DNA from: Caulobacter sp. S45
GTDB taxonomy: Bacteria; Pseudomonadota; Alphaproteobacteria; Caulobacterales; Caulobacteraceae
Assembly (NCBI RefSeq): GCF_903642205.1
Contig: NZ_CAHJWH010000009.1
Coordinates: forward strand, 1 to 42,803
Length of the DNA: 42,803 nt
Direction of reading: 5' to 3'
Numbering within the stretch: position 1 is the first letter of the stretch; the number at the start of each line of letters is the position of its first letter. The notes under the pieces are model-generated. The model did no database searches. It was given only the letters and a program-made list of their open reading frames with translations, and had not been told where the DNA came from. This document shows, piece by piece, positions 42,729 to 42,803 of the stretch. Both the position numbers and the translations under genes were made by a program.

Positions 42729-42803
42729 TCAATTCGTGAGGGGTTGCAGCACGAACTCCAATTGCTTTCCGAAGATGGAGCCGTATAGGCCGATGGCTGT
42801 GTC
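42729..42803 (-). CDS. 3' end of an unidentified gene (partial)
   Basis: The last 24 codons of a minus-strand frame that runs off the window edge, ending LYGSIFGKQLEFVLQPLTN and TGA at 42729-42731. The fragment is too short to assign. Its codon bias is milder than that of ispDF, and it converges on that gene with a hairpin between. The frame could also be chance, since only 75 bases are visible. Confidence 0.35.
   Translation of the reverse strand, partial: DTAIGLYGSIFGKQLEFVLQPLTN

Noticed and set aside
1-42803. Prophage, insertion sequence, toxin-antitoxin or defence system
   Set aside because: No integrase, transposase, capsid, restriction, toxin or Cas-like protein was recognised in any gene-bearing frame; mazG here is the housekeeping two-domain enzyme.

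Overview
The window looks like ordinary chromosomal DNA from a high-GC alphaproteobacterium, most likely Caulobacterales (Caulobacter/Phenylobacterium-like). The reasons are the strong GC bias in third codon positions, the frequent GTG and TTG starts, the fused ispDF gene, the ntrY-ntrX/hfq/hflX neighbourhood, an S6 protein with an Arg/Asp/Glu-rich tail, and dispersed palindromic repeats of a kind I associate with this order. The genus is inferred; no rRNA or tRNA gene was seen.

Layout. (1) 1-3.8 kb: folK, divergent from a NYN-domain gene, a family-5-like uracil-DNA glycosylase, a TetA-like MFS exporter, and an I78-type lipoprotein. (2) 3.8-13 kb: holC and pepA on the minus strand, then an envelope and ribosome-maturation cluster on the plus strand, lptG-lptD-surA-pdxA-rsmA. 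(3) 13-19 kb, minus strand: the fatty-acid cluster fabD-fabG-acpP-fabF followed by mltG, gmk and a GNAT acetyltransferase, several joined by 4-bp start/stop overlaps. (4) 19-20.5 kb: thyA-folA, a thymidylate/folate pair. (5) 20.5-24.1 kb, minus strand: rpsF-rpsR-rplI, dnaB and a DUF29 gene, with a repeat-bearing intergenic region. (6) 24.4-34.7 kb, mostly plus strand: nudC, a divergent phosphoenolpyruvate-carboxylase homologue, two small membrane proteins, a minus-strand MFS transporter, oligopeptidase B, a phosphinothricin-acetyltransferase-like gene, a fatty-acid hydroxylase and mazG. (7) 34.6-41.4 kb, minus strand: ntrY-ntrX, a D-amino-acid transaminase, hfq and hflX, with palindromic repeats in two of the gaps. 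(8) 41.5-42.8 kb: ispDF and the 3' end of an unidentified minus-strand gene.

Most genes serve core processes: lipid and lipopolysaccharide assembly, peptidoglycan, folate/thymidylate, replication, translation, nucleotide-pool cleaning and RNA regulation. I found no phage, insertion sequence, CRISPR array or recognisable defence system, and I do not claim a new multi-gene system. The points most worth a second look are the PEP-carboxylase homologue with changed active-site motifs, an NtrX without the GAFTGA loop, the three palindromic repeat elements, inverted-repeat structures ahead of fabF and hfq, and two unstudied small membrane-protein genes.
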